From contig JBITNC010000001.1 in the NCBI GenBank assembly GCA_050084985.1, positions 32,984,001 to 33,048,000 of the forward strand: a stretch of 64,000 nt of DNA, written 5' to 3'. The DNA is from Nageia nagi. Taxonomy: Eukaryota > Pinophyta. A program made the position numbers and the translations under genes. The notes below the pieces were generated by a model that made no database searches, was not told the DNA's origin, and saw nothing but the letters and a program-made list of their open reading frames with translations. Positions 10,457 through 23,545 of this stretch are shown one piece after another. Position 1 is the stretch's first letter. Every line of letters begins with the position of its first letter.

Positions 10457-10461
10457 TATCT

Positions 10462-11050
10462 AAGTGGGAGGTTAGAACTTTCATCCAAAAGTATTTTATT
10501 TTAATTAAATGCATGATCATGATACCTATTAAAATGAACATCAAATAGTTGGAGGTCATTACCAACCATTGATTCTTATTTTCTTGTATTTCCATCAATA
10601 AAATATTATCAGCCTTAGAGCCAAAACTTGGAGATGAATATTGGGTTGATAGGTTAGAAGTCATTACTTTCCATTGAATGAATATAAAAAAGGGGCCTAT
10701 AATTAGATTTCATCACAAGATAGTTCTCAATGATATTCCTTAAACCCCATTGCACTAATGGGATAATTTTAAGTACCAAACTATTACTTAGCCCTAGATT
10801 TCCTAATAGGAGTACTAGCCTAACTTGTTTAAACACTTGACTAGACAAAATAATTTAAAAAAAATAATCATAGCAAAAAAGTTAGTAGACACGTAGGATT
10901 TTTGTGCATTTAATTATTTTCTCACAAATATAAATCCAAAAGATAAAAAATAGAATTGTTATGTATGATGTTTGCTTTTCTTTTATAGTTTGATAAAAAT
11001 TAAAACAAAAATAAAAAATAAAATAAAAATAAACAAACAACCAAAATAAG
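10462..11050 (+). other. Leader of element F, right of the copia insertion
   Basis: AT-rich non-coding DNA leading to the F gag start. Open frames on the minus strand (10434-10848) run partly into the copia LTR and have no domain. An A-rich stretch lies at 10990-11040. Confidence 0.5.
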
Positions 11051-13030
11051 ATGGTCAACACTTATTCTCAAAGAGCTTGTCAAGAGCAAGATCCATATGA
11101 TGAAAACTATCTAGAAGAATGAGAGAGTTATAGTTCTAGTAGGAATATTTTGAGAAGAGAAGCTCCTTGAGAAACAAATTTAGCTTACATTAATTCTATT
11201 GATCATGACTTAAATATAGTTAGACAAAATCTAACACAACTAAGAATCTCTCATTTTTCTCATGCCCATATTCTTCCTTTAGATATAGAATATTTAGCAA
11301 AATACACATAATTAGTTGATGGTGTGGAAGAGATTGTAGTAAGAAATATACCTCCTTCACAAACTCATTTAGCTAATACTATTCTTCAAAGAGGTCCTTT
11401 TAGAACTAAGTATGATCATGTTACATGGTAGTTAATAGATGGATATTTAGTTCAATCATATCTAATAAGGGATGATTATACTCCTTCCACCATATCTAGG
11501 AAAATAGAAGAATTCGATGATCAAATATTCATACATATAGCTACTCCTATGATATAATCAAGGGATCATTCTAGAGTTTATAATAACCCTTTTTATATTT
11601 TAAAATCAAATACATTGAATCCTTTTTCAAGTCATAGGACACCTAGAAAATGGCATGAGGTTAGAGATAATCATGATCCAACAAGGTATAGATTACAAGG
11701 AATACCCCTCTATGCATATAGAAAAGAGAATCCATCCCAAAATAATATACAACACCAACCATAATGACAAATATTTTTGTATAACCCAAGTCCATAACAA
11801 CAAATAAAACTAATGGGATTTACCCAACAACCATAGTTGCAAGCACTACCAATTCTCAATGTACATAAAAATAAACTACCAATGATATGACCTAATAAGC
11901 AAAATGTCCAAATATAATCTCAACCTAATCAAATAATGCAAAAAGATAGAAAAGGACAACCTAGGGTGTGATCTCTATCACCACAAGTTTATGGAGTGTA
12001 TAAATATCAAGATCCTTGTTTGGTTAAGAGAAAAGAAGTTTCACTTAGAAATTAACAAAATAAGATTCAAAGGTACCATTTATCTCTAGCTAGAAATAAA
12101 GGGCAATTACACTATCACTCTAGATCACTACTACCTCAATAATAATTACAATAATAAATATATCAACTACCATTGCACCAACCTCCATGACATTCTCCAT
12201 CATATAATGGAACTTACTATGATGCCAATACACCTTTTGAACAAAGATATGAATCATTCCCAATGTATGAAAAAATACTTGATCATAGAAATGGCAAATA
12301 TCCCATGCATCAAAATCAAATAAAAAAAGATGATATTTGTAAAAGGTTTATGGAAATTAAAAAAGAACTATATTTGCAAAGTAAACAAAAGGTATTGTAT
12401 GAAAAAATTTGCAATGAACCTATTCATCAAAGTGTTCCTAAAAAGGATATTCCTTTCAAATTTAAGATTCTAAAAATTGAACCATTTAAGGGAAAGGAAT
12501 ATCCCAAAGAACATCTTATATGATTTAAGTATTCAAGTTATGTTGTTGCTAATGATGATGTATTAATGCTACGTATATTTCTCATGACACTTGATATAAA
12601 AGTAATGGATTGGTACAACAACCTAACAAAATATAGCATTTATTCATATGCTTAATTGGAAAATCTATTCTTAAAATATTTTGGAATAAATATTGAATAT
12701 AAAACCTCCATTACTGATCTTACAAAATTACAAGACTTTCAAGATGAATCAATTATTGATTTCATCTGAAGATGCAGAGTAATATTGAAAAGCCTGCCTT
12801 ATACTCTACCTCAAGAAGAGTTGGTAAAAATATTTAGTCAAATTTATTTAAGGCCTATTGCTAGTACCTTACTGATTCAACAACATAAGACCTTCGAAGA
12901 AGCTATCTCTCAAGCATTCATAATTGAAAAGGTTAAGATTCAATATGGTGAGATAAAAAGTAAGAAAAATGAACCTTATGCTAAAAGAAAAAACCAAATA
13001 GAACAAACAAGTAAACCATAACCATATAAC
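11051..13030 (+). pseudogene. gag: Element F gag remnant with a long N-terminal region
   Basis: From ATG 11051 one frame runs to about 11763 with only a few internal stops (QRACQEQDPYDENYLE at the start, KWHEVRDNHDPTRYRLQGIP near its end). A Gln/Pro-rich part follows. The retrotransposon gag domain lies at about 12470-13020: PFKGKEYPKEHL, WYNNLTKY, LFLKYFGI, DFQDESIIDFI, SLPYTLPQEELVKIF. Stops and frameshifts occur throughout. The gag domain is preceded by an unusually long N-terminal part of about 470 codons, which I do not recognise. Confidence 0.8.
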
Positions 13031-13809
13031 AAAGTTTGTTTACTAAAGAGGTAAAACCAAATCCCCCATAAAATGAGAAAAAATATTCTAAACCATAAAG
13101 AAAGTTCACACCTTTGTTCGAATATTTTTATGATATTCTAAGGAAAATTTGTAAAGACTTTGATATCATTAAGTAATTACATTACTAGAGATAAGTCTTG
13201 AAAATTTTGATGCTAAAAATAATAGATGGTATAATGAAAATGAATTTTATCATTTCCTTCACTAAAAGGATCATGATACAAATAGATGCATAAATTTACA
13301 ACACAAAATTCAAAATCTAATTAATCACAAACAATTGGAAGTTGATAATCCTCTAGATATCCCTAATCAAAATTTAAGAATTTACCAAAATCCTCTTCCT
13401 CAACATGAAGTTAATAATGTTTCATTGCATCCTCATGAGAATCAAGTAACACACAATTGGATCTATGACAAATCAACATTTGTAGGAATGGTAAATATTA
13501 CTACAAGACTCAAAAGGTATAAGGTAGAAATTTTTTTATTCCAAATAATAAATTAGATGAGGTTGTTGTGCAGCCCAACATACTATAACTATAACTTCCT
13601 AAAGTCTCTATGAAAGGAGCTCTACATCAATAATTAAAAAATTACTAAGAGAAAATATCTCTATTTGAGTTACTACAACAATCTAAGAACCATAGAGATC
13701 CAATGAATCAATTGTTACAAATAATCAAACTAGATATAAATGATCTTGAAAGGTTTTTGTATTTTGTAGGAAATATTAAAAAATTCAAAAGTCTACCATT
13801 TTTTTTATG
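13031..13809 (+). pseudogene. Element F gag-protease linker, degraded
   Basis: Short open pieces (13335-13556 and others) continue the Asn/Gln-rich style of gag, with frequent stops. No intact zinc knuckle is seen, although this is where one would be expected. Confidence 0.45.
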
Positions 13810-14330
13810 ATCATGAGGTTAAACATTCAAATGAGACACATGGTCAAGATCCACCTTTGCATATCATAGCTAAGGTAGATGAAAAAGCTTTCAAAAGAAT
13901 ATTGATTGATGAAGGTTCAATAATAAATATTATTTCAATGACTAAATACAAGAAGTTGAATCTTTCATTCTCACATATTTTTGCATGAACCCTATAAATA
14001 AAAGCATTCAATGATGCTTTATGTTCAATAATGGGATCAATTTTATTTCCTATCACTGTAGGATTTAAGACAATGAAAAAAGTATTACAAGTAATCAAAG
14101 GAGACATTATCCAATATAACATCCTTTTGAGGAGATTTTGGATTAGAGATATACAATGTGTCCCATCAACATATCATAATTATTTTAAGTATATTCATAA
14201 GGGTGTAGTGCATTGTGTTCTTAGAGATGAAAACCCCTATTCAAACTGTAATAGTATACATTTACCAAAAGAAGTAGATTTATTGTTTACTTATTATTTT
14301 ACAACACCAATACCACTAGAATGACCATCA
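13810..14330 (+). pseudogene. Element F aspartic protease remnant
   Basis: Retropepsin region of a gypsy polyprotein. The active-site segment reads ILIDEGSIINIIS (about 13898), with DEG in place of the usual D-S/T-G. Later blocks fit the family: FPITVGFKTMKKV, QYNILLRRFWI (usual Y-x-ILLGRPW) and HKGVVHCVLRDE. Stops at about 13986 and 13998 break the frame. The altered active site and the stops make it inactive. Confidence 0.8.
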
Positions 14331-15589
14331 ATTATAAGGGTGGGTGAGAATAGTTATTCATTGAGAACTTTAAAACAAGAACATGTTATTAATCAAGAAT
14401 CATCCAAAACTCAACAAAAAATTAGTGATAATTCACCACCAAAGTTAGAATCCACACCACAAGAAAAATGTACCTAGGAGGAAAGAGCACAAAAATTGGA
14501 TGAATTAAGCAAAGCTTCCTCATTAAAAACTTCATATTTCATGGATACATTAGTAAATAGTGATGATTGTTAAGAAAAGGATAAGTCATCAAATATCTAC
14601 CCAGTTCAATAAAACTACTAGATTATGTTATAGGGGAATTTCAAATTGATGATGTTATTTTTAGTATTCCTTCTACTTAAGAAGTGGGAAGACCAAAAGA
14701 ATTTCCCAGTGTAGTGGGGCAATTGGTACCATTAGGAAAATTTCTTAATCAAACTCTATTTATTTATGTAGGTCCTATAGAATCACCTCTCATTTGTTTA
14801 CCTCAACCACATGAAGGTGTTTTTTGTAATTCATTAGAATATCTATCACCTTATGTGAGATTGTTCATCCAAACATTTTTTGATATATGTCAATGTAAGA
14901 GATGAGGTTTAGGTCGATATGAATATGGACCTAGATATACAATTCATATATATTACAAATTACCTATTGATAAAATAGGATTGGGATACAAAAGTAACAA
15001 TAAAAAAGAATTTAGTTGTAAGATAGCTGAGATAAAACTAGAAGAACTAGAATATGAAAAATCATGTAAAAATTGTAAAGAGATACTAAATGAACATAAT
15101 ATAGAAACATGAAATGTTATCTTTATAAAGATTATTTTCTAATGGTATATCAAATAATATGGTAGAGATCAAAGAAATATTTTATGAGGTTTCAAAAAAA
15201 GTATCTTTTGATTGGTATAGAAATGATAAGTTTGAATCATTGAGCCATTAAGTTCATAATACTTCATGGTAGATGAGGATACTACAAAATTCAAACTAAT
15301 TTATAAAAAAACTACAATACAAGACTTTAAGGGTATATATACTATACTACAAACCTCATAATTTACCATAAATACAACCTTGGAGGACCAAAATTTAGGT
15401 GAAGATGAATAATACAACTTAAATGATAAAAATTGGATTTTGATACCAAATTAGTTGGAAGAGGGATCCCACATGATAATTGAAGAAATCATCAAGGTTG
15501 ACTTAAGTAATGATCCAAACAATCCTAAGTTTATCCAACTAGTAAAGTCACCAACTATAAAGGAGAGATGAGAATTCATATCTATACTT
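14331..15589 (+). pseudogene. Element F protease-RT linker, degraded
   Basis: Open pieces at 14684-14905 (GRPKEFPSVVGQLVPLGKFL, then PLICLPQPHEGVF) and around 15440-15590 look like polyprotein linker. No known domain is seen. Frequent TAA/TAG stops occur. Confidence 0.5.
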
Positions 15590-16380
15590 AAAGAAAAGCA
15601 AAAAATATTTGCATGGTCATATGATATGCTAGAATTAGATCACAATTTGGTGGTGTATATCCTAGGTATTAAATAATATGCTAAATTAGTTAAATAGAAA
15701 TTATGTAAGATGTATCCAAAAATAGCATTAATGATAAAAGAAGAATTACAAAAACTTTTACAAGCCAAATTTATCCATCCTATTGATTATTCTGATTGGA
15801 TTTCCAACATGATACTAGTTAAAAAGTGCAATGGAAAGATTCACATATTCACAAATTTTATAGATTTAAATAAAAATTTCATTACAAATGATTTTCACTA
15901 CCAAAAATAGATAATTTGGTTGAATCTATAGCTAGAAATGAAATGTTATCTCTCATGGATGGATTTTTAGGGTATAATCAAATAAGAGTAGCACCTAAAG
16001 ATAAAATAAAATAGCATTTATAATACCTTGGGGAACATTTTGTTATAAGGTAATACCCTTCAGCCTCAATAATATGGGAGGTACTTATCAATGGGAAATG
16101 ATATACATTTTTCATGATTACATGCATTATATTATGGAAGATCATGTAGATCATGTATTAGCTAAGTCTAAAATCTGAGGAGACCATCCAAAAATACTTA
16201 TCAATATATTCGATAAATTATTGGAGCATAACATTTGAATAAACCTAAGAAATATGTTTTTGGGGTCACCTTAAGAATATTATTAGGTTTTATTATTTTC
16301 AAGAAAGGTATTGAAGTAGACCCTAATAAGATAAAATCGATAGTGAATATGCTACCCCTTTAAAATATAAAGTAATTACA
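15590..16380 (+). pseudogene. Element F reverse transcriptase remnant
   Basis: Gypsy RT. Recognised blocks in order: FAWSYDMLELD (about 15609); a motif for the N-terminal fingers, MIKEELQKLLQAKFIHPIDY (15729); WISNMILVKKCNGKIHI; LSLMDGFLGYNQ-like DNA at about 15950; a YVDD box degraded to HVDH near 16148; and KKYVFGVTLR-like DNA at about 16248. Several stops and frameshifts are present. The catalytic Asp pair is lost. Confidence 0.82.
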
Positions 16381-16479
16381 AAGTTTATAAGGTAAGTTGT
16401 AAGTTGTAAGACATTTTATCTCACTATTATCTAATAAGTTTAAACCTTTCAATAAATTGTTAAAAAATAGGATTACATT

Positions 16480-17420
16480 CCATTAGAGCACTAAACAATA
16501 AGAAATGTTTGATAAAATAAAATGTTATCTTTTATTACCTTCAATTTTAGTCCCACCTAATGAAGGGGAACCATTCCTACTCTAAATGTCCACTATAGAA
16601 TCAGCAATGGGAACTATTCTTACTCAAAAAAATAAAAATAATAAAGAACAAGCTATTTACTACCTTACTTGAACCCTAGCAGGTTATGAAATTAAGTATG
16701 TATACCTATAAAGGTTATGTTTAGCTATGGTTTTCACAACTAAGGAGTTGAGACATTACATGTTAAACATACCATGTATGTAATTACTAAAGCATATCCA
16801 TTGAAATACATGATAAAAAATATATATTAAAATACAAGAATATTTAAATGGATTATGCATGTGATTGAATTAATTTACAATTCATAATTCAAAAATTGAT
16901 AAAAGGTCAATTCATAGTTGATTATCTTATAGAAGCTCCATTATACAATGATAAGCCACTCATTATTGAATTACCATATGAACATGTTTTCCAATTAGAT
17001 GAGATATAAATTCCTATTAATCCTAAAGAATATTAGGATATGATAATATACTTTGATGAATCAAGATGTAAAAAAAGTGGAGGTGCAAGTGTTGTATTTG
17101 TTACACCTTAGGGGGTATCCATCCCTATTCCTTCAAACTTAATTTTCCATGCACAAATAATAATATTGAGTATGAAGCTTTGATATAAGTAATAAATACA
17201 TCTACAAAATTAAAACTAAAAGGGGTTAAATTCATTTGTGATTCATTGTTAATCATAAATCAAGTTAAAGGTATTTTTCAATGTAAAAGAACATTTACTA
17301 CAAAAGTACAAAATGTTGGTGGAGAACCTATTATAATCATTCAAAAAATATGACTTAGAAGTAGCACCAACATCAACTAATAGATTTGTTGATGCTATGG
17401 TTTCAATTATATCTTTGATA
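16480..17420 (+). pseudogene. Element F dual RNase H region (gypsy RH plus second, archaeal-type RH)
   Basis: The first RNase H is seen as PSILVPPNEGEPFLL (about 16540), ESAMGTILTQKN, QAIYYLT and ELRHYMLN. A second RNase H follows at about 17040: IIYFDESRCKKSGGASVVFV and IPSNLIFHAQ. Two RNase H domains before integrase mark the Tat clade of plant Ty3/gypsy elements. Several stops, mostly TAA/TAG at likely Gln codons. Confidence 0.8.
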
Positions 17421-17479
17421 CCCTAAAATGCTCATCAACAAATCATTCATATTGAGATATTCTAAATTAACCAATCCTC

Positions 17480-18800
17480 ATTAGAAATGGATGGAGTGGA
17501 ACATGTAGTTCTTGATATTATAATGGAAGATAAAAATATATGGCATATATAACTAGTGAAATTCTTAAGAGATAGAATCTTACCTTTTAATTTAACAAAA
17601 TTAGCTAGGAAAACATTCAAATTAAAAGCTTCTCATTTTTGTATACTAGGGGATGTCCTATATTATAAAGGTTTTGATGGAATATTTCTTAGATTCTTAT
17701 AATGGGTAGACTCAAAAATCACAATCTCATGTGCATAATATGGAATATGTGAGGGCATTTTAGTGGTTCTACAATAATAAAATGACTAATGCATATGGGA
17801 TATTATCAGCCTGCTATGGAGGGTGATTACATAAATATGTTAAAAAGTGTATTAAATACCAATAACATTCTAATCTATTTAATCAACCATTGTAAGCAGT
17901 ACAACCAATGCAATCATTATGTCCATTTTCAAGATGGGTATTGGATTTGATAGGTCAAATATCCCCTATCTCCTCAAGAGGTCATAAATTCATAATAATA
18001 GCTACATAATACTTCACAAAATGGGTTTAAGCTATTCTTATGATTTTAATAAAAGGACCAAAGATAACAAAATTCATAATCATCATATAATTTATTTCTT
18101 TAGAGTTCCTCCTCAAATCATCACAAACAATGGAAAGAATTTCAAGAACAAAGAAGTATTAGCTTTATGCAAAGGGTACCATATTTTAATTAACTTTTCA
18201 ATGCCTTATTACCCCTAAGGGAGTGGATAAGATAAGGCTACAAATAAAACTATTCATAGCATTTTGGTTAAAATAATTTACAATTCTCATAAATATTGAC
18301 ATGCAAGGATTCCACATGCTTTATGAGTTTATCGTACTAGTATTCGAACTCCTACTAGGGCAACCCCATTTTCTCTAGTCTATGGGGTAGAAGCAATTCT
18401 ACCCTTAGAAATAGAAATACTAACTTTGCATATCGCTTTACAAGATTATATTATATATGAACTAGTTCATCAAATGAGATTAGAATAATTGTTGCTCTTA
18501 CACTAAACATGATTTAATGCATTAGAACATATGTGTACCTATCAAAACCATATTAAATGAGCTTTTTATAAAAGGGTTAAAATTCACAAATTCAATATAA
18601 GAGATCTAGTATTAAAGTATAATAAGCAAAATTCATGAATGGAAAGGAAGCTACATGAAAAATTTTCCCCTAACTAGTTAAGATCTTACATATTTAAAGG
18701 GAAATTTAGTTTAGGAGCATATCACTTAGCAAATTTAGAAGGTAATGAAGAGAGTGAACCAATAAATATCATGCATCTTTGCCCTTTTTATAGTTAAAAT
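17480..18800 (+). pseudogene. Element F integrase remnant
   Basis: N-terminal part at 17540-17700 (LARKTFKLKASHFCILGDVLYYKGF). The core includes FRVPPQIITNNGKNFKNKEV (about 18100), where the usual TDNG is TNNG, so the second catalytic Asp is Asn. A later GSGQDKATNK-like stretch at about 18220 has Lys where the catalytic Glu is expected. Both fit G-to-A changes. The C-terminal part is HALWVYRTS-like (18320), PFSLVYGVEAILPLEIEIL (about 18370), then a GPY/F-like region to about 18790. It is inactive. Confidence 0.82.
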
Positions 18801-18936
18801 TACTTTGTTTTCTTTATGTATATGTTGTAAATATTTAGATAAGGAGATTAAAAGTGTCATAATGAACTAATAAAAATAAATAAATTTAACAAATGGAAAT
18901 CAAAGCATCAAAAATGTTCATGTGCCATTGGGAAGA

Positions 18937-20080
18937 AAAGGAATAAAGCAAGAACCAAGGTTTGAGAATTATAGATATTTGGGAGATAGAGACATATCTA
19001 GACTCACAAAATTCACTTTCCAAGAAGCATGGAATGTTCTTTGATTACCCATTAACATACAAAGGGATCTAGCCCTGAGACATTATCCAGCTACATTTGA
19101 TGGTTGGAAAATCTATGTTAAAGGAGAAAATCTTGAAATTTACCTAGATAAGGCCATGTATTTTCAATTTTTTTATCATTACCATGAGCAAGTACATAAA
19201 ATAAATTTATTATGCTTGTATTGTCCTACTACAATACCAAAACTCATACTTGATTATATTTTCAATGCTTAGATTTTAGATGTTGCATCTCAAGATCTAC
19301 AAAGCTTACATCCAATCATGACTTGGATGAATTAGCTTGTAGGAGATTTGTGTCATCAAAAGTTAATATAGGATTTTTCTCCTTCATTTTTGCCTAGACC
19401 TAGAAAATCAAAAAGAGTCAAAATAAATATCAATAAATGATTTTCTCTAGTAAAGTTACGGTTCATGTCTCCTTCATCCTATGACCATTCTAAAAAAATA
19501 GTAATAACCAAAAGGTTAGAAGTTCTTAAATCAGTACATTTCCTATTTGAATACATTGATCAAAAGTTATGGATAGATATAAAGGAGATTTCTACATGTA
19601 ATTACTTCAAAAAAATCCTACACTTATGGCACATTTCTTTGATTTACCCAAAGAAGTGAAATTAATGATAGCCATGAAATACTTTAAGAATCATACATAA
19701 AATGCATAGGAAATAAAAGTAAATGGTTTAAAGGTTGAAATTGAGATAAAGACATAATAAATGTGTATGAAATAAGAATCTAAAATGAGTTCATTACAAT
19801 GGTTCCACCTACACTAGCCTTATGATAAAACCAAAATTGTGATAGACTACATTTAAGATATTCATATCAAATTTATGGGATATCCTTTTATTTTGACTTC
19901 AATTATTTTTTATCAAGTATTTTCATATCTCATGTTGTATTTTCCAAATGATGAAATCATATATAATTATAGTTCATTATTCAGTAATAATTATTATGTG
20001 AATGATCATTTGAATGTGAAAGCATTATTTGAATGAATTAGTCAATGTTTAGATAAAAGAAAACAAATTAAAAGTTTTAA
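18937..20080 (+). pseudogene. Extra sense ORF downstream of pol in element F, unknown protein
   Basis: A single frame from about 18937 to 19659 (about 240 codons) has only about five stops, each explainable as C-to-T or G-to-A. It reads like a real globular protein: LTKFTFQEAWNVL, LALRHYPATFDGWKIYVKG, NLEIYLDKAMYFQFFYHYHE, CPTTIPKLILDYIF. After a frameshift near 19625 it continues (FFDLPKEVKLMIAMKYFKN, then VIDYI, KFMGYPFILTSIIFYQVF and NVKALFE) to about 20080. There is no signal peptide, no clear membrane span and no motif I can name. A Pro-rich tail may follow. Its place matches the additional ORFs known in some Tat-type elements. Function unknown. Confidence 0.6.
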
Positions 20081-20826
20081 CTAAGAAAACTATTCCAACA
20101 TCATTCATAATAAGATTTTTAGTATTTTTGTAGGGAGCCTCATTCCATAGTTCTTGCTATGGACTTCTCCATTACCATGAATTCTACCACCTCTCATTTC
20201 ATCATATGTATTGAAGTTAACACTTCATCTGTGGAACCTAAGATATTCATAAGAAATTTTAAACCAAAACCTAAACCAGTACTACCACCACTCATTTCAT
20301 ATCCCACTCATTCTTGACCATCTATTCGAGGGCAAGGTCCTCTTCATCTTTGATTGAGGACGCATTACTATTATTTCTTAGATTATGAAAGTTGGTTTAT
20401 TCATGGTAAAATTATTTACCAACATCTTTCAAAGGTTGTAGATCACTTTGTGTTGTAAAAAAACTATAAAAAAAATTATAAAAATTAAATAACACAAAAA
20501 TAATAAAAGTATTAAAAAAATATAATCAATAAATAAAAATATGTGTCTTGTACATATATGTGTGTTATATATATTACTTGATATTTGCATGCCTATTAAT
20601 TATTTGCATGCAAATAAAAGCTTTATATATGTTGTGTCTTTAAAAAATCTTATGCAATTTCTAAAATTTGCATATAATATTGTAGGCAATTGATTGCATT
20701 CCAAATACAAGCATCATGAGTCATCCTCATTGTGTTTCTAAATTGATCAATTAGGAGATAACTTATAAATATCATATTCCACCTACTCCTTGGGAATTAT
20801 CTTCCCTTTATATCCCACTTTTACCA
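20081..20826 (+). other. Element F 3' region up to the B1 insertion
   Basis: Possible Pro-rich tail of the extra ORF to about 20450 (KPKPKPVLPPLISYPTHS-like), then AT-rich non-coding DNA with ATATGTGTGT and GCATGC simple sequence at about 20540-20620. The B1 5' LTR starts at 20827. Confidence 0.45.
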
Positions 20827-21605
20827 TGTTATCACCTAAAATTAATTTATGCATTTAATTTAATACATTAGGAAATATGTGCCTAGACTTATATATCTAG
20901 TTTAAGAATATTAATGTTATTTTAGATATGATCAATATATATCATCAACTTACTATATTCTTGTTTATGTAGGTACACATCGACCTAAGGAGTAGGTCAT
21001 ATTATTATCTATATAAATAGATATCTAATAGGTAATCCACATCAAGGAGATACATGATCCCATTTCTAGTCTTGATGATGGCAATCTTTTAGGTGTCTCT
21101 TGATACTACCATTCAAGGTTGGGTTTGTGTACTTCCTTATGTGAGTGTCCTAACAATTATAAGCTTATCTGAGTATCAAACTGAGACCATCAAGAGTCCA
21201 CATGGAGGCATAGAGTAGGTTCAGAATAGACTACAGTCTAACAAAGATGACCAACACTTCTTTGTAGATAAAAATAGACCACTAATTCTCCTTTTGAGCA
21301 TGAAATAGACCACCCATGGCCCTCTTTTTGGGTCATATTGCTCCACAAATTCAAGTGCAAACTTTGTTAGTTGTTGAGGCTTCATCACTATCTTTTGTTC
21401 ATCCATATCAAGTACATTCTATGAGGTAAGTACATAAATTTAGTTTTGTTTGGTAATGTCATTTCAATTCTAGTTATTCATTATATTCTATATCAGATTA
21501 TCTTATTATAAATTGCTATTTGTTAGCTTAGAATTTACAAATTTTCTTTGAGGATTGTAGATATTTATTTATTTATATTCTCAAATACACTATTATTTGT
21601 AAATA
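20827..21605 (+). repeat. 5' LTR of B1
   Basis: Starts TGTTATCACC and ends TTTGTAAATA, where B2 and the B1 3' LTR have TGTAAACA. TATA box TATAAATA lies at 21012-21019. It contains about 82 bp (20960-21041, including the TATA box) that the 3' LTR lacks. Confidence 0.88.
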
Positions 21606-21607
21606 TT

Positions 21608-21625
21608 TTGGTGAACCCAAAATGA
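21608..21625 (+). promoter_or_regulatory. Candidate primer-binding site of B1
   Basis: TTGGTGAACCCAAAATG directly follows the 5' LTR. B2 has TGGTGAACCTGACATGA at the same place, so TGGTGAACC is conserved in the family. The priming tRNA was not identified. Confidence 0.55.
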
Positions 21626-21697
21626 AACATAAGTAGTTGTGCTAAAACCCTAAGGTTTTAGTTAGGTAAATAAGTAATTTTGTGAGTTGTTTTAGAC

Positions 21698-23060
21698 ATG
21701 AATCAGCTAAGAGTATTCTTACAAAGTCTTTCAAGAAAAGATCTTGATGAGCTCTTGGGAGATATTCAACATGATGGACCAGAAGCATCTAATTAAAGAG
21801 CTAACCATGGTGATGGAAGTAATAATGATAAAATTTAGGCTACTATTGAGGGTATGCAAAGATAGATTAATTAACTAGCAAGAGGATCAATTTAGCTAGA
21901 TAATTCAATTGAGTTTGGTAGCCCTCTATGTGATGAGATCCATTTATGCATGCCACTATTGGATTATAAAGATCCCAAGTTTTGTAAGTTCAATGGGGAT
22001 GGAGATCCTAGGAGACATTTGAAAGGATTTAAATATGAGTGTGAGATTAAAATTAGTGTGGATTCAAGATTATAGAAAAGTTCTTTCCTCATAGTTTGGA
22101 AGGAGAGACTCATGAATGGTTCTATTCTCTACCTAAAAGGTCAATTACATCATTTTGAGAATTGAGCAACTTATTTATAGAATAGTATAAACATAATATC
22201 AAGCATGAAGTCATGGTTTTGGATGTATGTGCTATGAGGCAAGGTAGTAATGAAAATCTTGAAAAATTTGTTATACGATTCAAGAAGACATGGCAACAAA
22301 TTAAAATAAAGCTCATGGAAAAAGAGGTAAATAATATTTTCAAGGATGTTGTTATATTGTCCTTACAATCTTATGTCATTGATTATACATATCTAGCATT
22401 TTTTGATATGAAATATAAGCTATTGGAAAAAGAAAAACTCCTTATGAAATTAGGGCTTATTAAGTATCAAGATGATGACAAACCTAGGGCCAAGGATGAG
22501 CAGCTACAATCACTAAAGAAAGATAAATCCATTCATGTGGCAAAAAAGGTAGATGAAAAGAAAGAAAAGAAATTCATAAAGTTTCCTATACCTTCTAGGT
22601 TTATTTTGAAAGATCTAATGGCAAATGGACTATTGTAGCCTTAACTTAAGCAAGAGAAAGATGAGTCAGCAAAGAGGCTAGCATGGTACAAAGAAGATAG
22701 ATATTATGAATATCATCAAATCAAAGGCCATGCCACTAATGGGTGTGAAGGCCTAAAAAACAAAATACAAAGGCTTATAGAGTATGGGTTCTATGTGTGT
22801 CCTACCAAAGTTAAAAATATAAGAGAAGAGCAACATGCCAATGTAATTTTCCATGAAGAAGTGTGAGCAACACTTACAAAAGGAAGATCAAGAGTAGCAA
22901 CAAATCCTATCACATGTGAAAAAGAGCTTCCTAAAGACCTAAAAAGTTTTGACCTCATTGAGCAACTCAAGAATACACAAGCTAAGGTTAGTTTGATTGA
23001 ACTACTTTAAATTTTAGAACTACATAGAGAAATGATGAATCAAATTATCAAGAATAGTTA
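21698..23060 (+). pseudogene. gag: B1 gag remnant
   Basis: ATG 21698 starts the same N-terminus as B2 gag (MNQLRVFLQSLSRKDLDELL here). Gag domain: FCKFNGDGDPRRHLKGFK (about 21984), then RFKKTWQQIKIKLM in the open frame 22213-22638. The knuckle region at about 22700-22755 keeps YYEYHQIKGHATNGCEG. The B2 form starts with Cys where B1 has Tyr, so one zinc ligand is lost. Stops at likely Gln and Trp codons split it into pieces. Confidence 0.85.
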
Positions 23061-23545
23061 GATAGATAGGAACATCTCAATCACTACTTTTGTAGAAAAG
23101 GAAAAAATATAGAGTAAAGGGGATGTTATCACTTTTCACCCTAGTGAAAGGCCCAGCAAGAATGTAACCCAATTATATCCACAATTATTTATTGAAGTGA
23201 ATATCTTTGGCAATGTAGTTAAGAGATTATTTATAGATGGTGGGATAGATTTGAATATTACCACCACTCACTTGCTTTTATAGTTTGATCCAGATTTATT
23301 ACCTCCAAGAGAAGAGACTACCATGAGAGTTGAGGGGTTTGATGGTGTTCCCAAGAAATATGCAAGAATCATCACACTTCTAATTAAAGTAGGAAATAAG
23401 GTACTTTAGACCATCTTCTACATTATAGATAGAAAACCTTCTTCATGAAAGGAGCAACATCAACTTTGCATAGATGTTTCAAGTTTTGCTCTAAAAGAAA
23501 TGTTTACAAGGTAGAAGTAGATGAGCAAATAGCCAAGTAGTGTAA
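23061..23545 (+). pseudogene. B1 aspartic protease remnant
   Basis: Matches the B2 protease. The active site is at about 23226-23245 (LFIDGGIDLNITTTH), with DGG as in B2. Downstream MRVEGFDGVPKKYARIITL is clear. The ILGRPW block of B2 is disrupted near 23445 by a frameshift or short deletion. Confidence 0.78.

Noticed and set aside
18937-20080. Env-like protein after pol in element F
   Set aside because: No signal peptide, membrane span or cleavage site can be seen, so I leave the function open.
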